From assembly GCA_023231475.1 (NCBI GenBank), contig JALJEE010000927.1:62001-126000 (forward strand): DNA of 64,000 bases. The letters are read 5' to 3'. Below the pieces are notes generated by a model. That model ran no database searches, was not told where the DNA came from, and was given only the letters and a program-made list of their open reading frames with translations. Position 1 is the stretch's first letter. Every line of letters begins with the position of its first letter. Shown one piece after another: positions 25,949 to 36,927 of the stretch. The DNA comes from Seison nebaliae (taxonomy: Eukaryota; Rotifera; Pararotatoria; Seisonacea; Seisonidae). The position numbers and the translations under genes are program-made.

Positions 25949-26288
25949 ATGAGCAGTAGAAATATCAAAGCGTATAATATGATATCAAAAAAGGCTGAAA
26001 TCGAATATTCGAAAACATTAAAAAATGTCATATATGAATTGGAGTTTAGTCCTTTCTTTTCTTATTAAATTTTTATTTAATTTAGATCGCAAGTAACATC
26101 GATACGTATTCAATTAGATACAACAGAGGAAGAAGATTTTAGTGAAGATAAGATGAAGCGTCAAGAATTAATGTTGAACGAAACATCGGAGATGTTGAAA
26201 GCATATAAAGACTTACAGTTCTTTTTTTCTTGTTAATTTTTTTACAAATTTCTTTTTGTTTAGACATTTTTTTTCTGGTTCTTCCTAA
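25949..26288 (+). CDS. Small coiled-coil protein, possibly tubulin cofactor A-like
   Basis: A three-exon gene (25949-26043, 26086-26217, 26264-26288) with 42- and 46-bp introns and matching phases, 83 residues. It is all helical: MSSRNIKAYNMISKKAEIEY then KTLKNVIYELE, and MKRQELMLNETSEMLKAYKDL. The latter resembles the IKKQAEILQES stretch of tubulin-binding cofactor A (TBCA), a 108-residue three-helix-bundle chaperone for beta-tubulin, and the early IK..Y.. spacing also fits. The resemblance is weak and by eye; another small helical bundle protein is equally possible. The ATG lies only 46 bp after the EHBP1 stop on the same strand, so it may be transcribed from within the EHBP1 3' end. Confidence 0.5.
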
Positions 26289-26516
26289 TCCCTATAGTAG
26301 TAATCAGTTTACATCGTATTAACATGTATATCCGGTTTCGTTTGGCAAAACGTAATTATTCTCCGATTTCATTTTTCTTCCGATAAATACATCCATAACC
26401 TTACACCTTTAAAAGTAGTTAAAATTTTAAATTTATTTATTCTTCTCGATCTTGTTTTCATACTTGTAAGTCATCGTCTATAATATAACAACCAACATTT
26501 TAAAATACATATAAAC

Positions 26517-26771
26517 ATGTCATGTGCAACATGGAATGTGACGACAAGAAAATTTGCTTTATTAACATTTCTTTCAACGATTCTTACAGGAAGATGTCTG
26601 AAAGAAGAAGAAATGGATGAAAAATATTATAGTTGCGATTATTATCAACTAGTTCATATCCCTTTGGGAAAAATAAAAGTCAGTCGTTTGTTCTTATTTG
26701 AAAATTGAAAATAAGATGAACGATTTCTATAGAGACGTAATTCGGATTGTAATTGTTTGTCTAACTCTTGA
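26517..26771 (+). CDS. Possible small secreted cysteine-containing peptide
   Basis: Two exons (26517-26678, 26733-26771; 54-bp intron, phase 0) would encode 66 residues. The N-terminus has a hydrophobic segment (FALLTFLSTILTGRC) like a signal peptide. The remainder is short and has four cysteines (C..C....CNC), with basic pairs (KIKRR) that could be processed. Donor GTCAGT and acceptor CTATAG are acceptable. No family recognised; it may be a secreted peptide, or the start of a longer gene. Confidence 0.4.
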
Positions 26772-27337
26772 CAAGGAAATAACCTAATACGTTCTAAACT
26801 CCAAAAAAACCGAGTATAATTACATGTTGGTCACTATACACTGTGTTTCATAAATTGTGGAACATAGGAAATCCCAGGAAAATAAACTTCAAAAAAAATT
26901 TCATAAATTGTGAGTTAATATATCTTTATGCAATTATCTGACTGCTTGGCTTTAATCTGTAGACAGTAATTGTCTTTATCTGTAAAGTCAAATTTATTGA
27001 GAACATTGACTGGGCCAGTTTTCTAATGATAAATTGTAACAGTTTCCTCTTCCTACTCTTCAAATAATTATAGACTAATTTCTGGTGAACATCAATTTTT
27101 AATATGAGCTAAAACAAGGTTAAAATGAAAACTTGTACTATGTTAAGGAAATTTGTGCGGTTTTAATAAATGGGTTTGGGTTCAATTTGTATGTACAAAA
27201 TTAATAATTTATAATAAGTTATATTTAAGGTTTTATAATTTAAGGAATAAAATTTTAAGTTAGAATAAAATACTACAAATAAATGTTTCATATTTGTATA
27301 TAATTTACTAGTAGAAGAATATAATGTACCAATATTA
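26772..27337. other. Intergenic
   Basis: AT-rich, with no gene seen. It separates the small secreted-peptide candidate from the 3' end of the type I membrane protein. Confidence 0.6.
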
Positions 27338-28275
27338 TCAATTAACGAGCGGTTCAGCTTTTTCCTTAAGATGTCTTCCCGATGTCTTCTTTTGTAATGG
27401 GTTTAAAGCTGTTGATGTATCTTTTATAGCCGCTGTACTGTGGAGGTCTATTAAAAGAAAGAAGAGTGATTACAAAGTATTGATAATTTCTTCGTATTGG
27501 GCAAATATTGATAGCACATTATTAACGATTATTAATTGTGATATTTAATTTGATAATTCTATTGACTATCTAATAGTAATTATATATAACTAACTCTTTC
27601 TTCTATAAGATGCAAGAAGGTAATAAGCTATAATCAAGGCAGTGCAAAGCAGAATTACCGCAACGGCTATTGTTATGATGGCGCTCATATATGATGGTTT
27701 TTCTAAAGGATTGCTATAACTAATAGTGATTTTTGTACCCCCTTTTTTCATATGAAAAGATTAGTCTTAATTATTATTAAATATAACTTGATTCTATAAA
27801 GACTGAAGATGGTTCTAAAGACGTGAACATATCAGCAATACCTCTTTCGTTTATTATTGTCTTTGGATCTTTGAAAAATATTTCGGCTATATCTGTGGGG
27901 AGTTCACTCATCGAAAAACGTATAATGTAGTGTACGAAATATCCATGCTTTTCAAATACGGTGACGTTAAATTCTCCATCATCTATATCAATTCCCAGTA
28001 ATCGTTGGAAAGTTGTTTTTGTCACATTAATTACCTAAATCTGGTTAATAGTAGTGGTAAAAAATGGTTAACTAAATCATTGGCATCAGTCATATCGGCA
28101 TTTCCAAAGTTTAAAGTTTGTTCTATTCGAACATCAGATTTCATAGTTAAACCTTCCATTGCTGATTCCTCCGAAGCCAATACCAATGTTATTACAGTAT
28201 GAAAGCAAACAAATAATAAATCTGTTTCTCATTGAATTAAGGAAGGGTTGAGAAGAAAAGTTCCTAACTTTTCAT
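27338..28275 (-). CDS. Uncharacterised type I membrane protein with SEA-like ectodomain
   Basis: A gene recovered only by exon joining: 28275-28269, 28221-28073, 28034-27788, 27741-27595 and 27447-27338; introns 47, 38, 46 and 147 bp, GT..AG, with phases agreeing at all four joins. The first exon carries just ATG-AAA-A. The protein (about 219 residues) begins with a good signal peptide (MKNLLFVCFHTVITLVLAS). The ectodomain has two N-x-T sites (INVT, FNVT) and a segment resembling a SEA fold (ANDLVINVTKTTFQRLLG ... EFNVTVFEKHGYFVHYIIRF), but without the GSVVV self-cleavage motif. One membrane helix follows (SAIITIAVAVILLCTALIIA), then a basic tail of about 45 residues. Earlier termination after YRRKS is possible if the last intron is not spliced. 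No ortholog is recognised; adhesion or receptor role is inference. Confidence 0.65.
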
Positions 28276-29599
28276 GGTATGGAAAACTAATTGTGATAAA
28301 GAAAAAAGAATTAAATCGAAAAAATATAAAAATGATTCTTGTTCAACTGAATGTTGAATTTAAAATTTTTCCCTTTATATCTGATTCTTTTTCCTGCCTC
28401 ATATTAAACAATTCAACTACTACAATAATTGAAAAGTGAAATGATAATTTGTCTCTCCTGAACCTTAATACTACTCTCTCTTTCACACTATTTTTTGAAA
28501 AAAAAAACTTTTTCGGCATGTCGAAAGCTAAAAATATTGTTTGTGCTGAAGACGAGAAAATGGAAAATCGCGACGCATCGCAACGGCCTATCTCGCCTAA
28601 CAGTGATACTACCATAGCGATGATAATGGCACTTTGAAATGGCTTCGAGAGAAAACGGTCAAGGAGAAAAAGATGTTCCAAAAAAAAACCACCAAACGGA
28701 ACAGAACGAAGTCGATTGTCTCTGGAGCCAACTCTGAATCTCGAAGAGGGAAAACTCCAACTACGAAGACAATTAATATCTCCTGCAAGGACGCCATCAA
28801 TGATGCTGACGAATTGAAAAAATCAACAAGAGGACGTACCTGTCCTCCAACCGATCCAAAAATCCACGTAGTAGTCTTGTGATCCACCCGTCAGTTCAAG
28901 TTACGTCGACGTTTTAATGGAGAGACTAGAAACTCTTGGTAAAGAGCATACTATCGGGTTGAATCGAATAGCGGAAATCAACCACAAATTACAAAACATG
29001 TTCAATACTGTCAATGGAATGAGAGACGAAATAACCGGACTAAAAAAACAATTAGGAAATAACGAATACGAACAAAGAGCGCAATCTTGAGAAAGTGTCG
29101 TCGCGATCTAACACTATCGAGTTATGGCTCGAGTATATTATAATATGAAGTTAAGATGGTAATATGAGATAAATCTCCGACCTAATAATCATTCGGTATT
29201 TTCGCATACCGTTCATTATCACGAGTTATCGCGTGAGATTAAAATTGAGGATTTTAGAGATTTCACTTTTTCCAATGATCCCGCAGTTTCTCCAATCGAT
29301 ATGGATTCTGTCACTGAATTACACCGATTAATCAATATCGGCGAAAATCAAATTTTTTTTTCACTTTTTTCTAATTTATCCCGACGGGAATTTAATCACT
29401 AAATAATAATAATAATACTAGGTATTATTACTGTTATATGTTTCTCATCAGATAGAGAATTGTCGATTAAAATGAAGAAAACTTTGAAATGGACATTAGT
29501 TTTTTGAATGGTGCTGATTTTGTTATTTTATGACAATTGTTATTATTTTTATGATTTCATATTTATTTAATTATTCAATAATATATAATGAAATAATGT
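28276..29599. other. Intergenic with coding debris
   Basis: Between the divergent-facing ends of the membrane-protein gene and the POLG stop. The central part is the decayed retroelement-like segment listed separately; the last 200 bp are simple AT-rich sequence with an AAT run near 29403-29420. Confidence 0.6.
28519..29400 (+). pseudogene. Decayed retroelement-like ORF (ORF1/gag-type)
   Basis: A GC-richer block with open pieces in all three forward frames that follow one another. 28519-28635 begins MSKAKNIVCAEDEKMENRD. 28634-28882 is Lys/Arg/Thr-rich and ends TCPPTDPKIHVVV. About 28880-29090 is a coiled coil (NRIAEINHKLQNMFNTVNGM, RDEITGLKKQLGNN). About 29172-29400 is open again (HYHELSREIKIEDFRDF). 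A basic region followed by a coiled coil is the layout of non-LTR retrotransposon ORF1 proteins, so I read this as a frameshifted remnant. No reverse transcriptase, LTR or target-site duplication is visible. A host gene with unrecognised introns is the alternative. Confidence 0.4.
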
Positions 29600-32500
29600 T
29601 TAATTAAAAATTTCTTTGTCAATTAATTGCCACAAATAATCAACAGTTAAACTTTGTCCTAAATTTGAAAAAATTATAATTTAAAAAATATAAGAGTGAT
29701 GAATAAATTTAACCTTTAGGAATTCCATAATTTCTACATAAACCATCCGGATTGGACGGAGTCCTTATATCATCATTAGTGTCTTTTCTTAAACATCGAT
29801 CGATTTCCACTGAGGAGAAACATGCGATACTCTAATCGATGAAAAGTATAAAAGTTTAAGTTAACAAAATGATTAAACTATCGGTATTTCATTTATTTTC
29901 AATCGTTCAATTAACATACTTCGTGTCAACAAATTGCCTATATTCAATATCATAGCCATTCGATAACTAGATTAGAAGATGATGAGAGAAGAGAGTTCGA
30001 ATTAAAGTGAAACATTGAAGAATTGGGAACGATAAATCGAATCTCATCGTGGATCGATATCATAAAACGATAATCGATTGAGAAATATTTGCAAAGAATT
30101 GAAATGGTTGACAAGAAAACATGAAGGAAATCAACCGCCGAACTTTGTACTGTCCAATTGATTCGACTGTTGAGAAATGCAGATTTCTGTAAATTTCTTC
30201 CTTTCATTCCATCACTAATGGAACTGAATAAAAATGGAGTTCTTGCAGATGTGGCTAATGCAATTCGTTCTAATCTATTGAACATTTCCGATTCAATTCC
30301 ATCCGTCCATTGATTATTAATCTTCTCTCCTTTCGTTCGTAAATATAACAACGATGCTTTTTCTTTCGCTTCCATCATCGAAAAATTCCATTGACGGAAT
30401 TGTTTAACGGCGAATTCTTGAGATGCTCCATAAATTCTTGCATAATTCAATAGTTTTGCTCGATTTCGATCGATATTAACCTCTTTCGCTACTTTCGAAT
30501 GAAGATCAGTTCCATCATTCTTTCTACCACTCAATGACATCCATCCGATAGGAGTGGAACCAACGATAGAGGTGCAACTTCCATCAGCAATAGTTGCTGC
30601 AATCCATAATTCTTGTGCATCGATATCGGCACCAACAAATGAATAAGAGAATGGAGATGAAACTAAAGATTTCAATTCACTTCCAATTCGATTTTGTTGA
30701 GGATTACTCGCCGTTAACCAAGTGGATTCTGTTGCCCGTCTCGTCACCGTTCCATGAACTACTAGTTTTGGTGTAATAAATCCAACTTTCTCATTTGAAT
30801 TAATTTCCTCATCATTCTCTAATTTGTCTGGTATAATACGTTGTGATGATATTCTCTTTTCATTATTTGTCCAATATGATAACAAGACAGCCGATTTACG
30901 TATATCTGATAAAATTGGAGCATCTAAAAGACGATTAATAATTGACGAATTATATTTCATTTTCAAACTACCTAATTCATTCTTATCTTCATATAAACTG
31001 GTTGATAATGGATTTCCAATATTTAAACCAAATCCATTTTGATGTGCCAATTGAACAAAAATTGGCCATTTTCCAATATCATCAATTCCAGTGTTGGGAA
31101 ACCGTTCAAAAACTATATCATTCTTTCTCTTCTTTCTCCATTCAATTCTTCCCCAACCATATTTCGTCAAAAATGCCAATGGACTCTCATTCCACATTAA
31201 TCGTAAAATCTTTGGAACAATCCGATTCTTTATCGTAAAATTCGGTTTAAACCACAAATGAATGGGAGTTGAATAATAGTCGGTCGACGTATCTAAATCT
31301 AATAAATCTACAAACCATTGTGGATAACAGATAGATGAATTATTTATTAATCTTTTCGGAATTAAATATTGTGACTCTTCAATATCATCTTCAATCGAAT
31401 TATCAGAATCTTTTTCCACTTTTTTTCCGAATGAAAAAATTTCATAATATTTTGAATTATTTTCCCTTTCTTTCTTTCTTTTCTTCTTTAATAATTTCAC
31501 AGAGCGTTTACTCCAATCCAGATCGAAGAAATGTTCATCCTTTTCTCGATTCTCCAAAGAAATATTCTTCATCAAATATCGATAAATTATCTTATAAATA
31601 AATTGTTCATAATCATCAGCTGTCTGATAACAAAGATTTACATATTTCCTCCAATTGTCTATATTAACGGGTAAAATACTCGTCGATAATTCCAAAGCAC
31701 CAAACAAAGAAAATGGTGATGGGAAATTTTCTAAATATTTCGGCCAAATTTCCCCAAAAATTTCCTTCGTCATCTTCACATCATTTGCACAATACGACAT
31801 TAAATTCTGTAAGAAAAAAAATATAACAAAATGGTGACGATTTTAACATTATTTATTCATAACTTGGAAATCATTTTTAATATCATCAAATTCTCCTACA
31901 ACGAAAATATTTCTTGTTTGTTTTTTTACTGAACGTTTCGTAACAAAGAAATTGTCGATATAACGAAAGAGAATATTCTTGTCATTCATATTATTCTCCT
32001 TCAGAAACTTTACATGATAATTATAAACATCTTCTAAATTATTTGGCGAGACAAATCTCATCCAATTATTCGATTTATCGAATCTTATGGAATTCATCTT
32101 TAATTTCTTCTCATATTCGTTCATTTCTTCGCTATCCATTATCGATTTAATTCTTGATTTGGCTTGATTATATAATAATCGTTGTTGTGATGTCATTCCA
32201 TTAATGGAGATATGAATACTCATCGTATCTAAAAATCGAATTTTCGAATTCTTAACAAAAGTTCAATTATTCGTAAAAAAGAAACAATTTCAAATTCAAT
32301 TTCAAGAAACTTTCAAATTATAGACGGAAGACAACATTGATCTATCGAATGTAACATTGTGACCGATGATCAATTGTTTCCTTTCTTGTTCGATTCCACC
32401 AATTAAATCTGATTTTGTAATTTGACTCGAAATAGTTTTCCTTCGTTTAAATCGCGGCGATTTCCAACTATACCTTCAAGTATAAATTGTTATCAATTAA

Positions 32501-33104
32501 ATATAATGCATAATAATCATAGAAAAATCATACCAGCAATTCCGACCAAGAGCCGTTGCTAAAATTGGAATATTATTTTCTTTCACTAACGTCTCCACAT
32601 CAATGAAGAAGATATCCTCATTAATGAAATCGATTGAATATGATTCATTGCCAATATATCTATCTAATTGGAAATGGAAATAATAGAATAGAATTTACTT
32701 GTTAAAAAGGAAAACTTTGTCCATCCAATCTCTTCAGACCAAGTTGTTGGAATTATTGGTAATTCATCTTGAGAAATTGCGAATAGATTTGCGGAATGTA
32801 AATAATCAGAAATCTCCTTTTCTATTTCAATTTCATATCGATTAAATAATGATTCTTCACTCCATTGAAACGGCAAAAATTTGAGAAATTTCTCCAATGA
32901 CTTTTCGTCAATCTCATTTGACTCTTCATTCGAAATTAATTTCCATTTTTGAATGTTCTTCAAATTGTTTTTTAAAATTTTTTCATTATCTTTCTGTTCG
33001 TCAATAGAATTATTTAATAAAATTTTTTTTGTCGCATTTTTATCGAATATTTTAATTCCGAAACAATTTTTCACTTTCACAAAACTTTTATAATTCAATT
33101 TCAT
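29600..33104 (-). CDS. POLG: Mitochondrial DNA polymerase gamma, catalytic subunit
   Basis: The replicative polymerase of mitochondrial DNA. Exons 33104-32699, 32663-32534, 32473-32311, 32250-31864, 31806-30014, 29966-29879, 29831-29714 and 29658-29600; introns 35-60 bp, all in phase; 1047 residues (human 1239). The 3'-5' exonuclease is complete: Exo I IDVETLV, Exo II HNVTFDR, Exo [14 protein letters not shown]. The family-A polymerase motifs are complete too: [39 protein letters not shown]. The C-terminus has [11 protein letters not shown] and TPSNPDG...RNYGIPKG as in human. The N-terminus is Lys/Asn/Phe-rich and would serve as the mitochondrial targeting region; I start at the first ATG (33104). 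The spacer between exonuclease and polymerase is shorter and more divergent than in vertebrates. Confidence 0.95.
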
Positions 33105-34155
33105 CGTAACACAGATAACTCGACGAAATATAGAAGTGAAAGAGGAAAAGCTAAACTCAATATTTAAAGTAAATGTTTTTGAAAAACATTCCAATTTCAC
33201 AATTTTAAATTCTCAACTGTTTTTTATCCATATTATTGTAGATTTATTATAATATATAACTTATTCAAAATTTACCGATTATTATGAAAACGTAAGAAAA
33301 GATATTTTATTCTCAAAAAAAGATATATAGGAAGATAAAGGGTAGTTCTTAACATGACAAATGATTGAATGATATTTCTTGGTAATTTTTACATTTCCGT
33401 TGCTGAAGCTCAATTCATATTGTTCCTATTGTTAGAAGATTTTTCATTATTTTTGGAAAAACTTTTTAAAGTAATTCTTACAAAATTTTCTCTAGTCGAA
33501 TATTTGTCGTGTTTTTTTCTGTATTCTCTGTGACATTTCTCACATTCTTCTTCTATTCCAGGGATTCACTCATTTTGCTCAGATACGAAATTTTTTCTGA
33601 TAATGTCCTTATGAATATTTCTGCTAGTTGAAATATTTCATAGTGATTTACTGTCGCGTTTTGGTGTTTTATTCCAACTTCCATAATAGCCATTATAATC
33701 GTTCATAATCGTCACAACGATCACTTAATTTGGTTGAAAGAAGGATTGAAGCTAATGCTGTTATTCTTTAGCTGATCCGAAAGTTTGGTAGATTACTAAG
33801 AATTGTCTTTGTTGATGATCCGAATTTTGTCTGATCGTCATGTTATGTGTCCATTTGATGTTATTAATAAGATGTTAGATTGTCAGAATTGATGAAGTAT
33901 ATGATATGAAATTTAATGAAATGAGATTTAATTCGTCAAGCTAAATGATTGAAAGGTTTTCTATCAAATACTACAATTGTCCATTATTACTCCTTCGATT
34001 CATTATTCAATTGGCATAGCTTGAAATTTTTATTATAAAAGTCCAAAATCTTAACATCTTCTTGTTGTTGACAATAACAATTGTGATGTAATAGTTCATG
34101 TGATACGAGATAAACAAATTGGATTTGAAAATTAGAGAAGCTGAAGAAATTAGAA
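33105..34155. other. Divergent upstream region of POLG and hexosaminidase
   Basis: About 1 kb of AT-rich sequence, probably both promoters. No gene or repeat seen. Confidence 0.55.
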
Positions 34156-36009
34156 ATGAGAAATTTATTATCAATTTTATTATGTTTCGTTTTTGTCCAA
34201 TCTCTCTGGTGTTTGTTGGATGACCCGAAGAAGAGTGTGGGTGAACCATGGCCATTACCACAAACATATTGGAAAGGAGAAAATAAACTCATAATTTCTC
34301 CCGAACGGTTTCGTGTTCGTCTCTCCGTCGGTTCTTATGAATGTGCTACTTTATTAGATGGGATAAATCGATTATATGGAACTATATTCATTCCAACTGA
34401 TTATGTCCGAAGTAATTATGGATTAGATGGGAAATATTTGAAGAATAAATTAACGAATTATTTTAGTAATATGAAGAATGATGGAAATAATGATGGATCT
34501 GTGGATTTGTTGGAAGTGAATTTAAAGAAAGAATGTGAATACTTACCATCATTAAATATGGATGAATCGTATCAATTGAATGTAAAAGGAAATAGTGGAA
34601 GTTTAAACTCATCATCTATCTGGGGAATATTGAGAGGTTTGATGACATTCTCTCAATTAGTCCATTCCAATTTTACCACTAACGAATTATTAATAAATGA
34701 AGTAACAATTCAAGATTTCCCTCGTTTTCCTCATCGTGGTGTTCTAATTGATACAGCGAGACATTTTCTTAGTATGAAAGTTTTAATGAAAAATATCGAA
34801 GCATTGGCACAATCCAAATTTAATGTATTTCATTGGCATATTGTCGACTCGCAGTCATTTCCTTATTCGAGTCAAACATTCCCCGCATTGAGTGAGAAAG
34901 GAGCATATAATCCAACGACGCACGTTTATTCTCCATATGACGTACAAACAGTGATGGAGCAATGTCGTCTTCGTGGAATTAGATTAGTACCTGAATTTGA
35001 TACACCAGGACATACCGATTCATGGATTGGTGCCACACCAGATTTTCTCACTAAATGTTATAGTGAAGGTAAACCGAATGGGAAATATGGTCCAATAGAT
35101 CCATCGAGAGATGATAATTTCCAATTTCTCAAATCATTTTTCATGGAAATTTATACCATTTTCTTGGATGATTATGTTCATCTGGGTGGAGATGAAGTAT
35201 CTTTTGCATGCTGGTTCTTCACCTTCTTCCTACAATTTTAAATAATTCTTCTTTAGGGAATCTAATCCTGATATTGAAGAATTTATGAAGAAACATTCAT
35301 TCGGAACTGATTATTCGAAATTGGAACAATTCTACATGGAAAAACTCTTATCAATTATTCACAATTTACCAACAACACATGACAATTTCTATATAATTTG
35401 GCAAGATGTGATAGATAATCATGTCGTCGTTAATAATGAAACCATCGTTCAAGTATGGCTAGGTGTCTGGCAGGAAAAATTACGTGAAATTACAGGAAAG
35501 GGATATCGAACATTATTATCATCTCCATGGTATTTAGATCATATTCATTTTGGAACAGATTGGACTGATTATTATAAAGTTGAACCTTTAGCATTTCCAG
35601 GTTAAAATTTTAATTAGTAATTATGACAACTTCATACTATCATAGGTACAAGCGAACAAAAGAAATTAGTTATCGGAGGAGAAGCTTGTTTATGGGGCGA
35701 ATTTGCTGATAATACGAATTTTGTAAGTCGTTTATGGTTTGTGTTGAGTTTATATATTTTTTTCTCATAATTTTGTTAATAGGCCAAGAGCATCTGCAAT
35801 TGCCGAAAGATTATGGAGTTCTAAAGAGACTACAAATTTAGCTGATGCTGAATTAAGATTAAACGAACATCGATGTCGATTAGTTAAGTTAATATTACAT
35901 TTTATTTACAATAATGCAGCAATAACCAATATAATTCGCATTTAGAAATGGTATAGGCGCTGAGACTGTAAGTGGCCCAGGTTTCTGTCAAATTGAATAT
36001 GAAGAATAA
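34156..36009 (+). CDS. Beta-hexosaminidase (GH20)
   Basis: A lysosomal or secreted glycoside hydrolase removing terminal beta-GlcNAc/GalNAc. Exons 34156-35213, 35257-35600, 35646-35736, 35783-35887 and 35946-36009; introns 43-58 bp in phase; 553 residues (human HEXA 529). A signal peptide ([19 protein letters not shown]) is followed by the GH20 N-terminal domain. The catalytic barrel holds [45 protein letters not shown], and HLGGDEV with the catalytic Asp-Glu pair. Further conserved pieces are [35 protein letters not shown] and [12 protein letters not shown]. The sequence is closer to the HEXA/HEXB type than to fungal or chitin-degrading types. Subunit type (alpha or beta) cannot be told. Confidence 0.95.
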
Positions 36010-36927
36010 GAATACGGTAGCAACAGAAATCGACATACAATTCCATCAATCGATTAACCTTTCTTCAAATTTTTTTCTTTCTTGGACATTCTTTTCATAT
36101 CTTTTTCTATTTTAAATTATTTAGAGATCTATCGTAATTCGACAATAGCCAAAAGTTAACAATTGAATTTAATAGTTGAAAGAAACTTACAATTTAAATC
36201 GTTAATTTATATCAAATATTTAAACAAACATATTTGTTAACGTAAAAAAATAAATCAAAGAAAATAAATATAATACGAATAAATTCGTAAGTGTTTGATT
36301 CCATAAAATAATGTCCAGGTTTTGAATATGATTTACTCACATTCCAATTACCAAACTTAAATTGATTTCTTATTTACTCTTTGTTAAATAAAATAATTTA
36401 ACGAATAATGACGACCCATATAAAATTAGGAATAATTCATAATGAAAAATTTATATTATACATTTTATAGTATCATATATATAAGAATGTATTGGTCATA
36501 AGCGGCATAGATGCTAATCAAAATGATAACGAAGATTGTTTACATGTAGATGTCAACAAAGAAAAAATGCACAATTTATGCATAATCTTTTTTAATAATA
36601 CTTAGATAACAACAAGAGATGTATAATGGATGTAACACCATATATGTATTACATAATTTACATGTAGTTACAGACAGTTCCGTTAAACAGATGAAATGTG
36701 ATATGTTAAGAAACTGTTAGAAAAAAGAGATCGTGACAAATGATAAATAAGACCAACCATTTATCGGATTAGAAATAAGACAAAATTTAACAGAAATTTT
36801 ACATTGTTAGTTGAGGAATCGGTAGTCGAAAAGTTAAGATAAATACCAAACGAAATAATATATAGGAAGTTTATTTGAAAATTTTCTTTTTTCTAATTCG
36901 TTTCGTTTGGACCAAAATTTCTGTGAC
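36010..36927. other. Intergenic, hexosaminidase to orphan gene
   Basis: Mostly AT-rich. An open segment at about 36480-36600 reads VLVISGIDANQNDNEDCLHV, which resembles the 'I.G' strand that begins the RRM of some retrotransposon ORF1 proteins; it is too short to call. Confidence 0.45.

Noticed and set aside
27324-27548. Plus-strand open frame of 74 codons
   Set aside because: It overlaps, antisense, the last exon of the membrane-protein gene, which joins in phase to the transmembrane exon and has better composition.
28343-28681. Minus-strand frame with hydrophobic N-terminus
   Set aside because: It is the antisense of the retroelement-like block, and the real start of the minus-strand gene (28275) is downstream with a proper signal peptide.
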